Below, in pieces: positions 53,641 through 62,222 of a DNA stretch of 64,000 nucleotides (its first letter is position 1; each line of letters begins with the position of its first letter). Position numbers and translations under genes: made by a program. The stretch lies in assembly GCF_965233615.1 (NCBI RefSeq), contig NZ_OZ247495.1. One strand, written 5' to 3'. The DNA comes from Pelagibius sp028280305 (GTDB lineage Bacteria > Pseudomonadota > Alphaproteobacteria > Kiloniellales > Kiloniellaceae). Under the pieces are notes generated by a model, which saw only the letters and a list, made by a program, of their open reading frames with translations, was not told where the DNA came from and did not search any database.

Positions 53641-54657
53641 ATGAACCCGACAGCCATAAGGTTCGGCATCTGGATTCTTGTCACGCCGGTTTTGATCGCC
53701 GCCCTCGGCTTCGGCTTCAAGGGCCTGGCCGCCGTCGATTCATCGCTGTTCTTCGCCTGGGGCTATTTCATCGAGGTGCTGATCGCCGGGCTGCTGCAGG
53801 GGGTCATGTATTCCCTGGTGGCGCTGGGCTTCGTGCTGATCTTCAAAGCCTCGGGCATCTTCAATTTCGCCCAGGGGTCCATGGTGCTCTTTGCGGCGCT
53901 GACCATGGTCGGCTTCATCGAGATGGGCCTGCACTGGACGCTGTCCTTCGTCGTTACCGCCGGGGTCATGGTGCTGGTCGCTTTGGCGATCGAGCGGGTC
54001 GTGCTGCGGCCCCTGGTGAACCAACCGCACATCATCCTCTTCATGGCCACCATCGGGATCTTCTATTTCCTCGACGGCTTCGGCCAGACCCTCTGGGGCT
54101 CCGACGTGAAGGTGCTGGACATCGGCATTTCGAAAGCGCCGATCATCGTCGCCGAGGGGGTTTTCGAAAACGGCCTGCTGATCAATTCCTTCGATCTGGT
54201 GGCCGCCCTGGTCGGGGCCGTGCTGGTGGCGGTGCTGGCGATCTTTTTCCAATACACCCGGGTCGGCCGCGCCCTGCGTGCGGTGGCGGACGACCATCAG
54301 GCGGCGCTCTCCGTGGGCATTCCGCTGAAGACCATCTGGGCCATCGTCTGGTCGGTGGCCGGTATCGTCGCCCTGGTCGCCGGCATCATGTGGGGCTCCA
54401 AGGCCGGGGTGCAGTTCTCCCTGGCGCTGATCGCGCTGAAGGCCCTGCCGGTGCTGATCCTCGGCGGTTTCACGTCGATCCCCGGGGCGATCATCGGCGG
54501 CCTCATCATCGGTGCCGGCGAGCAGCTTGCCGAGGTCTTCCTGGGTCCGCTCTTCGGCGGCGCCATTCAGGACTGGTTCGCCTACATGCTGGCCCTGGTG
54601 TTCCTGCTGTTCCGGCCCCAGGGGCTGTTCGGCGAAAAAATCATCGAGCGGATATAG
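53641..54657 (+). CDS. livH: ABC transporter permease LivH
   Basis: The 338-residue inner-membrane protein has about eight helices and LivH features: IAGLLQGVMYSLVALGFVLIF, the EAA-like region RALRAVADDHQAALSVGI and GGFTSIPGAIIGGLIIGAGEQL. It is preceded by GGAGG and lies 12 bp from livG. Confidence 0.93.
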   Translation: MNPTAIRFGIWILVTPVLIAALGFGFKGLAAVDSSLFFAWGYFIEVLIAGLLQGVMYSLVALGFVLIFKASGIFNFAQGSMVLFAALTMVGFIEMGLHWTLSFVVTAGVMVLVALAIERVVLRPLVNQPHIILFMATIGIFYFLDGFGQTLWGSDVKVLDIGISKAPIIVAEGVFENGLLINSFDLVAALVGAVLVAVLAIFFQYTRVGRALRAVADDHQAALSVGIPLKTIWAIVWSVAGIVALVAGIMWGSKAGVQFSLALIALKALPVLILGGFTSIPGAIIGGLIIGAGEQLAEVFLGPLFGGAIQDWFAYMLALVFLLFRPQGLFGEKIIERI

Positions 54658-54660
54658 ATC

Positions 54661-55740
54661 ATGCTTTACCGCGAAGCCGGACAGTTCAAGACCAGCTACG
54701 GCGCCGATCAGGCGATCTTTCCGATCCGCCAGGACCAGATCGCCATCGCCCTGATGGCCGCCATTGCGGTGCTGGCGGTGCCGGCGCTGGCCAGCGAGTA
54801 CTTCCTGGAAACCATCTTCGTGCCCTTCCTGGTCTTCGCCATGGCGGCGCTCGGGCTCAACATCCTGACCGGCTACTGCGGCCAGCTTTCGCTGGGTACC
54901 GGCGGCTTCATGGCCTGCGGCGCTTTCTTCTCCTACAAGCTGACCGTCGCCTTCCCGGAACTGCACATCATCATCGTCTTCCTGCTGGCCGGTCTCGGCA
55001 CCGCCGGGGTGGGCGTGCTCTTCGGCCTGCCGTCCCTGCGCATCAAGGGCTTCTACCTGGCGGTGGCGACCCTGGCGGCGCAGTTCTTCCTGGTCTGGAT
55101 GTTCAACAAGTTCGACTGGTGGACCAACTACTCTTCCTCCGGCGTGATCTCGGCGCCGCCGCGTGAACTCATCCCCGGTATCTTCATCACCGGCAATCAG
55201 GCCGACCCGGTCACCAAGTATCTCTTCCTGCTCGGCTTCGTCGCGATCCTGGCGCTGGTCGCCAAGAACCTGGTACGCAGCCGCATCGGCCGTACCTGGA
55301 TGGCGATCCGCGACATGGACATCGCTGCGGAGATCATCGGCATCCGCCCACTCTGGGCGAAACTCTCGGCCTTTGCCGTCAGCTCGTTTTACATCGGCAT
55401 TTCCGGCGCGCTCTGGGCCTTCGTCTATACCGGCTCGGTGGAGGCTCTGGCCTTTGAGATCAACCGCTCCTTCCAGGTGCTCTTCATGATCATCATCGGC
55501 GGGCTGGGGTCGATCCTCGGCTCCTTCCTCGGCGCGGCCTTCATCGTGCTGCTGCCGATCCTTTTGAACAACGGCATGCTGGCGATCGATCCGACGATCT
55601 CGACGGCGCTGGTCTCGCACATTGAGTTCATGATTTTCGGGGCGCTGATCATTTTCTTCCTGATCGTCGAGCCGCACGGCCTTGCCCGGCTCTGGCAGAT
55701 CGCCAAGGAGAAACTGCGTCTCTGGCCCTTCCCTTATTAG
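54661..55740 (+). CDS. livM: ABC transporter permease LivM
   Basis: The 359-residue permease follows livH by 3 bp. LivM features are LNILTGYCGQLSLGTGGFMACGA, the cytoplasmic loop GRTWMAIRDMDIAAEIIGIRPLWAKLSAFAVS and the final GGLGSILGSFLGAAFIVLLP. It pairs with LivH to form the channel. Confidence 0.94.
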   Translation: MLYREAGQFKTSYGADQAIFPIRQDQIAIALMAAIAVLAVPALASEYFLETIFVPFLVFAMAALGLNILTGYCGQLSLGTGGFMACGAFFSYKLTVAFPELHIIIVFLLAGLGTAGVGVLFGLPSLRIKGFYLAVATLAAQFFLVWMFNKFDWWTNYSSSGVISAPPRELIPGIFITGNQADPVTKYLFLLGFVAILALVAKNLVRSRIGRTWMAIRDMDIAAEIIGIRPLWAKLSAFAVSSFYIGISGALWAFVYTGSVEALAFEINRSFQVLFMIIIGGLGSILGSFLGAAFIVLLPILLNNGMLAIDPTISTALVSHIEFMIFGALIIFFLIVEPHGLARLWQIAKEKLRLWPFPY

Positions 55741-55862
55741 GAACGGGCAACAGGTTTTCGGTAAGGCCGGGGCCTCGGCGGTTCCCCGGACCATTGGAAA
55801 ACAATCCGCCAAGGGCGCAAAGGATGTCGCCCTTCGAACGTAACCAAGGGAGGTTTAGACGG

Positions 55863-57173
55863 ATGAAATTCAAGGCTCTCGGACTGGCTGCGCTGGGCGC
55901 GGCCGCCATGACGACGGCGGCGGCGCTGCCCGCCGCGGCCGTCGACAAGCAGTTTGTGCCCGGACTGATGTATCGCTCGGGCCCCTATGCGCCGAACGGC
56001 ATTCCTTTCGCCAACGGCTTCAGCGACTATTTCCGGATGATCAACGCCAAGGGCGGGATCAACGGCGTGGAGATCGAGTACGAGGAATGCGACACCGCCT
56101 ATAACAACGACCGCGGCGTCGAGTGCTACGAGCGTCTGAAGCGCCCCGGCGCGGCGGCCATCACCCCGCTGTCGACCGGCATCACCTATGCGCTGATCGA
56201 CCGCGCGACGGCCGACAAGATCCCGGTGCTCTCCATGGGCTACGGCCGCACCGCCGGCTCCGACGGTACGGTCTTCCCCTACGTCTTCACCCTGCCGGCG
56301 ACCTATTGGTCCGGCGCCGACGTGATCGTCAACTACATCGCCCAGAAAGAGGGCGGCTACGAAAACCTGAAGGGCAAGAAGATCGCCCTGGTCTATCACG
56401 ACTCCGCCTATGGCAAGGAGCCGATCGGCACGCTTGAGGCCCTGGCCGAGAAGCACGGCTTCAGCTTCCATCCCTTCCCGGTCGCCCATCCCGGCCTGGA
56501 ACAGAAGGCCACCTGGCTGCAGATCGGCCGTCAGGTGCGTCCGGACTGGACCGCCATGTGGGGCTGGGGCGTGATGAACTCCACGACGATCAAGGAGGCC
56601 GCGGCCGTCGGCTATCCGATGGACAAGTTCATCGGTATCTGGTGGTCCGGCTCCGAGCAGGACGTTACCCCGGCGGGCGCCCAGGCGGTCGGCTACAAGT
56701 CGCTGAACTTCCACGGCACCGGCACGGACTTTCCGGCAATCCAGGACATCCTGACGCTGGTCCATGATGCCGGCAACGGCACCGGTCCGCGCGAAGAGGT
56801 CGGCACCGTGCTCTATAACCGCGGCGTGATGAACGCGGCGGTGATCACCGAGGCGATCCGCACCGCCCAGGGCATCCATGGCGAGAAGCCGCTGACCGGC
56901 GAGCAGATCCGCGACGGCTTCGAGGCCCTCAACATTACCGAGGCGCGTTTGGCGGACAAGGGCATGGCCGGCTTCATGGAGCCGATCCAGATCACCTGCG
57001 CCGATCACGAAGGCACCGGCCGTGCCTACGTCCAGCAGTGGGACGGGTCGACCTGGGAGCCGGTCTCCGAGTGGGTCGAGCCGAACCGCGAAGGTCTGCT
57101 GCGGCCGATGATCGAGGAAGCCGCCGCCGCCTATGCGGCGGAGAAGGGCATCACCCCCCGGACCTGCAACTAG
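55863..57173 (+). CDS. Periplasmic substrate-binding protein (Peripla_BP_6, Liv-type)
   Basis: The ATG at 55863 has GGGAGG nine bases upstream and gives a signal peptide (MKFKALGLAALGAAAM ... AAA-VD). The 436-residue product has the type I binding fold: FRMINAKGGINGVEIEYEECDTAYNNDRGVECYERL and MGYGRTAGSDGTVFPYVF. It probably binds an organic acid rather than an amino acid, given the CoA ligases beside it. Confidence 0.93.
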   Translation: MKFKALGLAALGAAAMTTAAALPAAAVDKQFVPGLMYRSGPYAPNGIPFANGFSDYFRMINAKGGINGVEIEYEECDTAYNNDRGVECYERLKRPGAAAITPLSTGITYALIDRATADKIPVLSMGYGRTAGSDGTVFPYVFTLPATYWSGADVIVNYIAQKEGGYENLKGKKIALVYHDSAYGKEPIGTLEALAEKHGFSFHPFPVAHPGLEQKATWLQIGRQVRPDWTAMWGWGVMNSTTIKEAAAVGYPMDKFIGIWWSGSEQDVTPAGAQAVGYKSLNFHGTGTDFPAIQDILTLVHDAGNGTGPREEVGTVLYNRGVMNAAVITEAIRTAQGIHGEKPLTGEQIRDGFEALNITEARLADKGMAGFMEPIQITCADHEGTGRAYVQQWDGSTWEPVSEWVEPNREGLLRPMIEEAAAAYAAEKGITPRTCN

Positions 57174-57301
57174 GGGCGATGTCTGGAGCGTTGCGCGGGG
57201 GCAGCCGCAAATGGCTGCCCCCCAGCGCCTTTTCACGGCGCGGGGCCGGCAAGTCCGCCGCAGGGTCCGCCGCCCATTCTGAAACGAGAGTCGACGAGAT
57301 C

Positions 57302-58156
57302 ATGAGCGAAGCCCTCGACCTACAAGCTCAGACGAATCAGACCCAGCCGGATAGTGCTGCGCCGATCCTGGCGGTGAACAACATCGAGGTGATCTACGAT
57401 CACGTCATCCTGGTGCTGAAGGGTGTTTCGCTGGAGGTGCCGCGCGGCGGCATCGTCGCCCTGCTGGGCGCCAACGGTGCCGGCAAGACGACGACCCTGA
57501 AGGCGATTTCGAACCTGCTGCGCGCCGAGCGCGGCGAGGTCACCAAGGGCTCCATCGAGTTCGAAGGCGCGCGGGTCGACGCCCTGACACCCAACGATCT
57601 GGTTCGGTCCGGCGTGGTGCAGGTGATGGAGGGGCGCCACTGCTTCGAGCATCTGACCATCGAAGAGAACCTGATGACCGGCGCCTATACCCGGCGCGAC
57701 GGGCGCGGCGCGGTCGCCGAGGACCTGGAGATGGTCTACGACTATTTCCCGCGGCTGCGCGAGCGGCGCGGCTCCATGGCCGGTTACACCTCCGGCGGCG
57801 AACAGCAGATGTGCGCCATCGGCCGCGCGCTGATGTGCCGGCCCAAGATGATCCTGCTGGACGAACCCTCCATGGGTCTCGCCCCGCAGTTGGTCGAGGT
57901 GATCTTCGAGACGGTGAAGCGGCTGAACGAGCAGGAAGGTGTCTCCTTCCTGCTGGCCGAGCAGAACACCAACGTGGCGCTGAAGTACGCCCGCTACGGC
58001 TACATTCTGGAGAGCGGCCGGGTGGTGCTGGACGGCGATGCCCAGAAGCTGCGCGAGAACGAGGACGTGAAGGAGTTCTACCTCGGCCTCTCCTCCAGCG
58101 GGCGCAAGTCCTACCGCGACGTGAAGCACTACAAGCGCCGCAAGCGCTGGCTGTAG
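57302..58156 (+). CDS. livF: ABC transporter ATPase LivF
   Basis: The ATG at 57302 is chosen; upstream frame is not conserved. The 284-residue ATPase has Walker A GANGAGKTTTL, QVMEGRHCFEHLTIEENL, signature SGGEQQMCAIGRAL and Walker B LLDEPSMGLAP. A basic C-terminal extension (SYRDVKHYKRRKRW) is unusual for LivF. It completes the transporter. Confidence 0.94.
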   Translation: MSEALDLQAQTNQTQPDSAAPILAVNNIEVIYDHVILVLKGVSLEVPRGGIVALLGANGAGKTTTLKAISNLLRAERGEVTKGSIEFEGARVDALTPNDLVRSGVVQVMEGRHCFEHLTIEENLMTGAYTRRDGRGAVAEDLEMVYDYFPRLRERRGSMAGYTSGGEQQMCAIGRALMCRPKMILLDEPSMGLAPQLVEVIFETVKRLNEQEGVSFLLAEQNTNVALKYARYGYILESGRVVLDGDAQKLRENEDVKEFYLGLSSSGRKSYRDVKHYKRRKRWL

Positions 58157-58185
58157 CGAGTGTGGCCAGAGGCAATCCACCACCC

Positions 58186-58281
58186 TTCGAGACGCGTTCC
58201 TGCGGACCGCTCCTCAGGGTGAGGTACGATGTTGCAGTGATTGACCTCATGCTGAGGAGCCGGCAAAGCCGGCGTCTCGAA
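58186..58281. repeat. Palindromic intergenic repeat, copy B
   Basis: The arms TTCGAGACG (58186-58194) and CGTCTCGAA (58273-58281) enclose CTCCTCAGGGTGAGG and CCTCATGCTGAGGAG, the same design as 2784-2868. It lies between livF and the PaaK-like ligase gene and could fold in their shared transcript. Confidence 0.75.
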
Positions 58282-58330
58282 GCGTGCGGTCAATCAAGGC
58301 GTTGATGTAAAGGCAGCCTTTTGAGGCCTT

Positions 58331-59566
58331 ATGATGGACAACTACGACGATCTTGAAACGCGGTCTGCCGAGGCGCGCGAGGCGGCCCTGATGTCGGCGC
58401 TGCCGGGGGTGGTCGCCAGGGCCAAGCAGACCGCCGGCTTCGGTGAAATCCTGACCGAGGCCGATGCCGCCGTGGTGACCGACCGCGAGGCGCTGGCAGC
58501 ATTGCCGGTAACCCGCAAGTCGGACCTGATCGAGCGGCAGTCGGCCCAGCCCCCCTTCGGCGGCCTGGCGGCGCTGGCGCCGGGCGAGACGGCGCATATC
58601 TTCGCTTCTCCCGGGCCAATCTATGAATTCGAGACCGCGCGCAAGGGCTTCTGGCGTCTGGAACGGGCGCTCTTCGCCGCCGGCTTCCGCGCCGGCGACA
58701 TCGTGCACAACTGCTTCGCCTATCACCTGACCCCCGGCGGCTGGATGCTCGACGGCGCGGCGCGTGGGCTTGGCTGCGCGGTTATTCCCGGCGGGGTCGG
58801 CAACAGCGAACACCAGGTCCAGGCCATCGCCCACCTGCGTCCCTCCGCCTACACCGGCACGCCGGACTTCCTGAAGGCGCTGCTCGACAAGGGGCTGGAA
58901 CTGGGCCTCGACTGCAGCTCCATCACCCGGGCGCTGGTCTCCGGCGGCGCTTTATTTCCCGAGATGCGTCAGGCCTATGCAGATCGCGGCGTGGCGGTGC
59001 TGCAGTGCTACGCCACGGCGGACCTCGGCCTCATCGCTTATGAGTCGGAAGCCCGCGAGGGCATGATCCTGGATGAGGAGATCATCGTCGAGATTCTGCG
59101 CCCCGGGACCGGCGACCCGGTGCCGGAGGGCGAAGTGGGTGAGGTGGTGGTGACCACGCTCAATCCCGACTATCCGCTGATCCGTTTCGCCACCGGCGAT
59201 CTCTCGGCGATCCTGCCCGGTGCCAGCCCCTGCGGGCGTACGGCGCCGCGCATCAAGGGCTGGATGGGCCGCGCCGACCAGGCGACCAAGGTGAAGGGCA
59301 TGTTCATCCAGCCGGGCCAGGTCGCTGCCGTCGTGAAACGCCACGGCGAGATCGGCCGCGCGCGCCTTGTGGTCTCCCGCGACGGCGATGCCGATGCCAT
59401 GACCCTGCAGTGCGAGGTTGCGAATGCCGGCGACGCCGGCCTGATCGCCGCCATCACCGAAAGCCTGCAGGCCTGCTGCAAGGTGCGGGGCGCGGTCGAG
59501 GCCGTCACCCCCGGCAGCCTGCCCAACGACGGCAAGGTCATCGACGACCAGCGCAGTTACGGGTGA
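58331..59566 (+). CDS. AMP-binding ligase, phenylacetate-CoA ligase (PaaK)-like
   Basis: The 411-residue ligase is shorter than FadD and follows the PaaK pattern: LPVTRKSDLIERQ near the start, YTGTPDFLKALL, LQCYATADLGLIAYES and GRADQATKVKGMFIQPGQV near the end. The P-loop-like SPGPIYEF is weak compared with the usual SSGTTGKP, so catalysis should be tested. ATGs at 58331 and 58334 are both possible. It is the last gene of the uptake/activation operon. Confidence 0.85.
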   Translation: MMDNYDDLETRSAEAREAALMSALPGVVARAKQTAGFGEILTEADAAVVTDREALAALPVTRKSDLIERQSAQPPFGGLAALAPGETAHIFASPGPIYEFETARKGFWRLERALFAAGFRAGDIVHNCFAYHLTPGGWMLDGAARGLGCAVIPGGVGNSEHQVQAIAHLRPSAYTGTPDFLKALLDKGLELGLDCSSITRALVSGGALFPEMRQAYADRGVAVLQCYATADLGLIAYESEAREGMILDEEIIVEILRPGTGDPVPEGEVGEVVVTTLNPDYPLIRFATGDLSAILPGASPCGRTAPRIKGWMGRADQATKVKGMFIQPGQVAAVVKRHGEIGRARLVVSRDGDADAMTLQCEVANAGDAGLIAAITESLQACCKVRGAVEAVTPGSLPNDGKVIDDQRSYG

Positions 59567-59617
59567 CGGCGGGGAGCTGTCATTTAGTCGGCGGACTGCG
59601 GGAAGCGGGGACGCTGT

Positions 59618-59648
59618 TCCCCCTCACCCCTCCCTCTCCCACCAGGGG
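59618..59648. repeat. Left part of a palindromic repeat interrupted by the IS element
   Basis: CCCCTCACCCC-TCCCTCTCCC pairs with GGGAGAGGGAGGGG right of the IS (61099-61112). Bases 59638-59648 (CCCACCAGGGG) are repeated at 61091-61101 as the target duplication. Confidence 0.7.
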
Positions 59649-61090
59649 CTACGGCATTCACGGAATTGCTTCTCTTTGAGGCGATGATGTGATTCAAGCA
59701 ATCCAGGTTTTTTTGGGGGATCTGGATGGCTGGGTTTGGAGACGTGCGTGTTGCGGGTCGGTCGGAATGGATGATGGACCAGTTGGTGTCGAGCGGCAGT
59801 TGCGTATTGCGCAAGGTTGGTGGTGACCGGGCTGGTGAGATGGCGTGCCACCGGTTTTTGTCTTCGCCGCATTCCAGCGTTGCGGCGATCCTGTCCGGCC
59901 TTGCGGCCCGGACGGCGGCGGTGTGCGCGGGTCGGCATGTGATCTGCATCCAGGATACGAGCGAGATCAACTTCAAGAACCGCGCGGCCAACCGCCGGGG
60001 TTTTGGATGCGGGGCGGATGGCACGAGCCCGGCCTTTTTCCTGCACCCGCTGCTTGCGGTGGACGCCGAGGACGAGGCGGTGCTTGGCCTTGTGGGGGCC
60101 GAGATCTGGACCCGGCCGCCGGTCAAGGCGGGCGATCGTCGGCGGCGTGCGCCTTCGGACAAGGAGAGCGGTCGCTGGCTGTCCGGGGCGCGCTGCGCCG
60201 GCGAGGGTTTGGCCGGCGCCGCCAGCGTAACCGTGGTGGCCGACCGGGAAAGCGACGTCTACACGCTGTTTGCCGGCAAGCCCGAGGGCGTGGAGCTTGT
60301 GGTGCGGGCGCGCCACGACCGTGGCTTGGCGGACGGGGAGAACGAAGCAGACGGGGCGGATGGCCGCCGCCTGTTCGAGGCACTGGCGGCGGAACCTGCG
60401 CAAGGCCGGTCTGTCGTGAAGGTCGGCCCGCGTGGGCCGGGCGACAAGGGCCGCGAGGCCACGGTGGAACTGCGGGCACGCCGTGTGCGGATCGTCCGCC
60501 CCTCGAGGCTGAAGAAGGCGCATGCCGCAGAGATGGTCGAGATGACCGTCGTCGAAGCGCGCGAGCCCGATCCGCCGGCGGGCAAGGCGGCGCTGCACTG
60601 GCGTCTGCTGTCGTCGGCGGACATCGCGCCGCAGCGTGCGGTTCAGCTCTACCGCCTGCGCTGGCGCATCGAGCAGCTGTTCCGAACCTGCAAGAGCGAC
60701 GGCCTGCGCTTCGACGAAACCCAGATGCACGATGCCGGGCGGCTGATGAAGTTCGCCGCCATGGCGCTCGGCGCGGCGGCCCGCATCATGCAACTGGTCG
60801 ATGCCCGCGACGGCTCGCGCCGACCGGCGACGGACGCCCTCGACGCCGGCTTTCTGCCCGCACTCCAGGCGATCTCCAAGACGCTCGAAGGCAACACCGA
60901 GCGCCAGAAAAATCCGCATCCAGCCGACAGCCTCGCGTTCCTCGCCTGGGTCTGCGCCCGCCTCGGCGGATGGAACTGCTACTACAAACCGCCCGGACCA
61001 AAGACCATGAAAACCGGTTGGCAAACCCTCGCAGCACAACTCACCGGATTCGCACTCGCAACAAACATCGAAAATGTGTGAATCCCATAG
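59649..61090. mobile_element. IS4-family insertion sequence, 1442 bp
   Basis: The ends are imperfect inverted repeats: CTACGGCATTCAC at the left and, read inwards on the other strand, CTATGGGATTCAC at the right. The element is flanked by an 11-bp direct repeat CCCACCAGGGG (59638-59648 and 61091-61101), which is within the 10-12 bp known for several IS4 groups. It contains one complete transposase gene whose stop lies in the right inverted repeat. Ends and duplication look intact, so the insertion is probably recent. Confidence 0.85.
59726..61081 (+). CDS. IS4-family DDE transposase
   Basis: The 451-residue protein has the three acidic positions: Asp77 in CIQDTSEINF, Asp173 in VVADRESDVY and Glu316 in the YREK-like YRLRWRIEQLFRTCKSDG (Tyr309 to Lys322). 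The N-terminus has the small helix domain, with GDRAGEMACHRFLSS before the first Asp. The gene is uninterrupted and probably active. The stop overlaps the right IR. Confidence 0.92.
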   Translation: MAGFGDVRVAGRSEWMMDQLVSSGSCVLRKVGGDRAGEMACHRFLSSPHSSVAAILSGLAARTAAVCAGRHVICIQDTSEINFKNRAANRRGFGCGADGTSPAFFLHPLLAVDAEDEAVLGLVGAEIWTRPPVKAGDRRRRAPSDKESGRWLSGARCAGEGLAGAASVTVVADRESDVYTLFAGKPEGVELVVRARHDRGLADGENEADGADGRRLFEALAAEPAQGRSVVKVGPRGPGDKGREATVELRARRVRIVRPSRLKKAHAAEMVEMTVVEAREPDPPAGKAALHWRLLSSADIAPQRAVQLYRLRWRIEQLFRTCKSDGLRFDETQMHDAGRLMKFAAMALGAAARIMQLVDARDGSRRPATDALDAGFLPALQAISKTLEGNTERQKNPHPADSLAFLAWVCARLGGWNCYYKPPGPKTMKTGWQTLAAQLTGFALATNIENV

Positions 61091-61139
61091 CCCACCAGGG
61101 GAGAGGGAGGGGCCCGCGTTAGCGGGAGGGTGAGGGGGG
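61091..61139. repeat. Right part of the interrupted palindromic repeat
   Basis: It contains the right target copy (61091-61101), the arm GGGAGAGGGAGGGG and a smaller hairpin CCCGC-GTTA-GCGGG (61113-61126). Confidence 0.7.
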
Positions 61140-61598
61140 ATGGCCTCGCCGGTTGAATGCCTGCCGCAGCCCCTCAAGACAGAAATCATAATCTCGCCCC
61201 ATTTGCGGCCAGATCCAACCGCAATCGCCGCCTAGCTTTCTAGCCACGGAGACTTCCCCTCTCTGTCGAGGAGGCCAGCGATCCTCGAGATTATTGCCCC
61301 TTAAACGCTGGCAACTATGGGGGCGGCCATGTGCCCCGACCAAGCATGGCCGCCCCACACTTTTCGAAAGCTCCACTTACGGGCGGTCGCGTACCTCACG
61401 TCTGTTGAGGCCCCAAGCCAGCGGGACCGCCCGCTTCTTTCCTGCCAATCGATTGAACTTCCGCCCGCCGCTGCCTCTTCGGGGCGTATGGCTACCCCTT
61501 TTGTTCAAAATCGCGCCGAAAGCTCCATTGACGCTTTCACTAGATGGCGGCGAGAATTGGGCGAGAGCGAAGCCGCCTGTGCGGCTTTGGGGGGTAAC
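61140..61598. other. Structured intergenic stretch without a recognised gene
   Basis: This ~460-bp stretch has no convincing ORF. It contains a perfect 12-bp inverted repeat, GGGGCGGCCATG (61320-61331) and CATGGCCGCCCC (61345-61356), with a 13-base loop. A second pair follows, GGGCGGTC (61381-61388) and GACCGCCC (61425-61432). No typical T-run terminator follows. It could be a leader, a small RNA or repeat debris. Confidence 0.5.
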
Positions 61599-62222
61599 AT
61601 GGCAATGTTCGCAGCGGCCTGTGCTTTAGGCCTTCTGACCGGATTGCTGATCGGGCTGTCGACGTCGGGGGTTACCGGCTCGGTGGTCTCCGCGGTTCTC
61701 GCGATGGCCGCCGGTGTGGTCGCCCTCACCGGTGTGAAAAATCCCTTCCTGCCCAAGGGGGAGAGCGCGGCGCCGCGCAGTGCCGGCCACAACTGGGCGG
61801 TCACCGCCTTTGCGGTGATGACCATTGCCGGCCTCGGCAGCGGCCTCTGGGCGCGCACCCACGATTTGCTGTCGCCGACACCCCAGGAAATCGCCGAGCG
61901 TTGGCAGGCCATCGGTCTCGCGCCCGAGATTGCCCGGCGCGTTGCGGTTTGGCAGTTGAGCGGCCTCACCCTTTCCACCGAAGGGGAGGTGAGTGCCGAG
62001 GCGGCGGAAGGTCCCCTGAAAACCGCGAGCGTGCTGTTTTCCGGAGAGGCGGGCGCGGCCTGCCAGCGCACCGATCCATCGCGTGCGCCCGATGCGGCGG
62101 AGGCGCGCAACGCCTGGTCCCTGGCCCCGGCGCCCTGGCCGGCGCTGGCGGCCAGTCTCTCGGAGGTGCCCAAGGAAACCCTGCAGGCCGCCTGGTCCGG
62201 CCTTTGTGAGGAATCGCGATGA
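61599..62222 (+). CDS. Hypothetical membrane protein preceding a serine protease
   Basis: The ATG at 61599 is chosen because GGGGGG lies five bases upstream and the protein begins with a hydrophobic helix (MAMFAAACALGLLTGLLIGL). The 207-residue product has two or three membrane helices (AVLAMAAGVVALTGV; AVTAFAVMTIAGLGSGLWA) and a soluble C-terminal half with CQRTDPSRAPDAA and ...LQAAWSGLCEE. No family is recognised. It overlaps the protease gene (ATGA at 62219), which suggests a functional pair. Confidence 0.7.
   Translation: MAMFAAACALGLLTGLLIGLSTSGVTGSVVSAVLAMAAGVVALTGVKNPFLPKGESAAPRSAGHNWAVTAFAVMTIAGLGSGLWARTHDLLSPTPQEIAERWQAIGLAPEIARRVAVWQLSGLTLSTEGEVSAEAAEGPLKTASVLFSGEAGAACQRTDPSRAPDAAEARNAWSLAPAPWPALAASLSEVPKETLQAAWSGLCEESR

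Noticed and set aside
59624..61189. Minus-strand ORF of 521 codons across the IS element
   Set aside because: Antisense to the IS4 transposase and crosses both IS ends; not a gene.
61300..61360. Possible tmRNA-like segment (AAC-GCT-GGC-AAC-TAT near a hairpin)
   Set aside because: The resumed peptide does not give an ANDNYALAA-like tag, and no tRNA-like acceptor could be found.
61119..61376. Small minus-strand ORF of 85 codons beside the IS
   Set aside because: Low-quality translation that overlaps repeat DNA; no family likeness.
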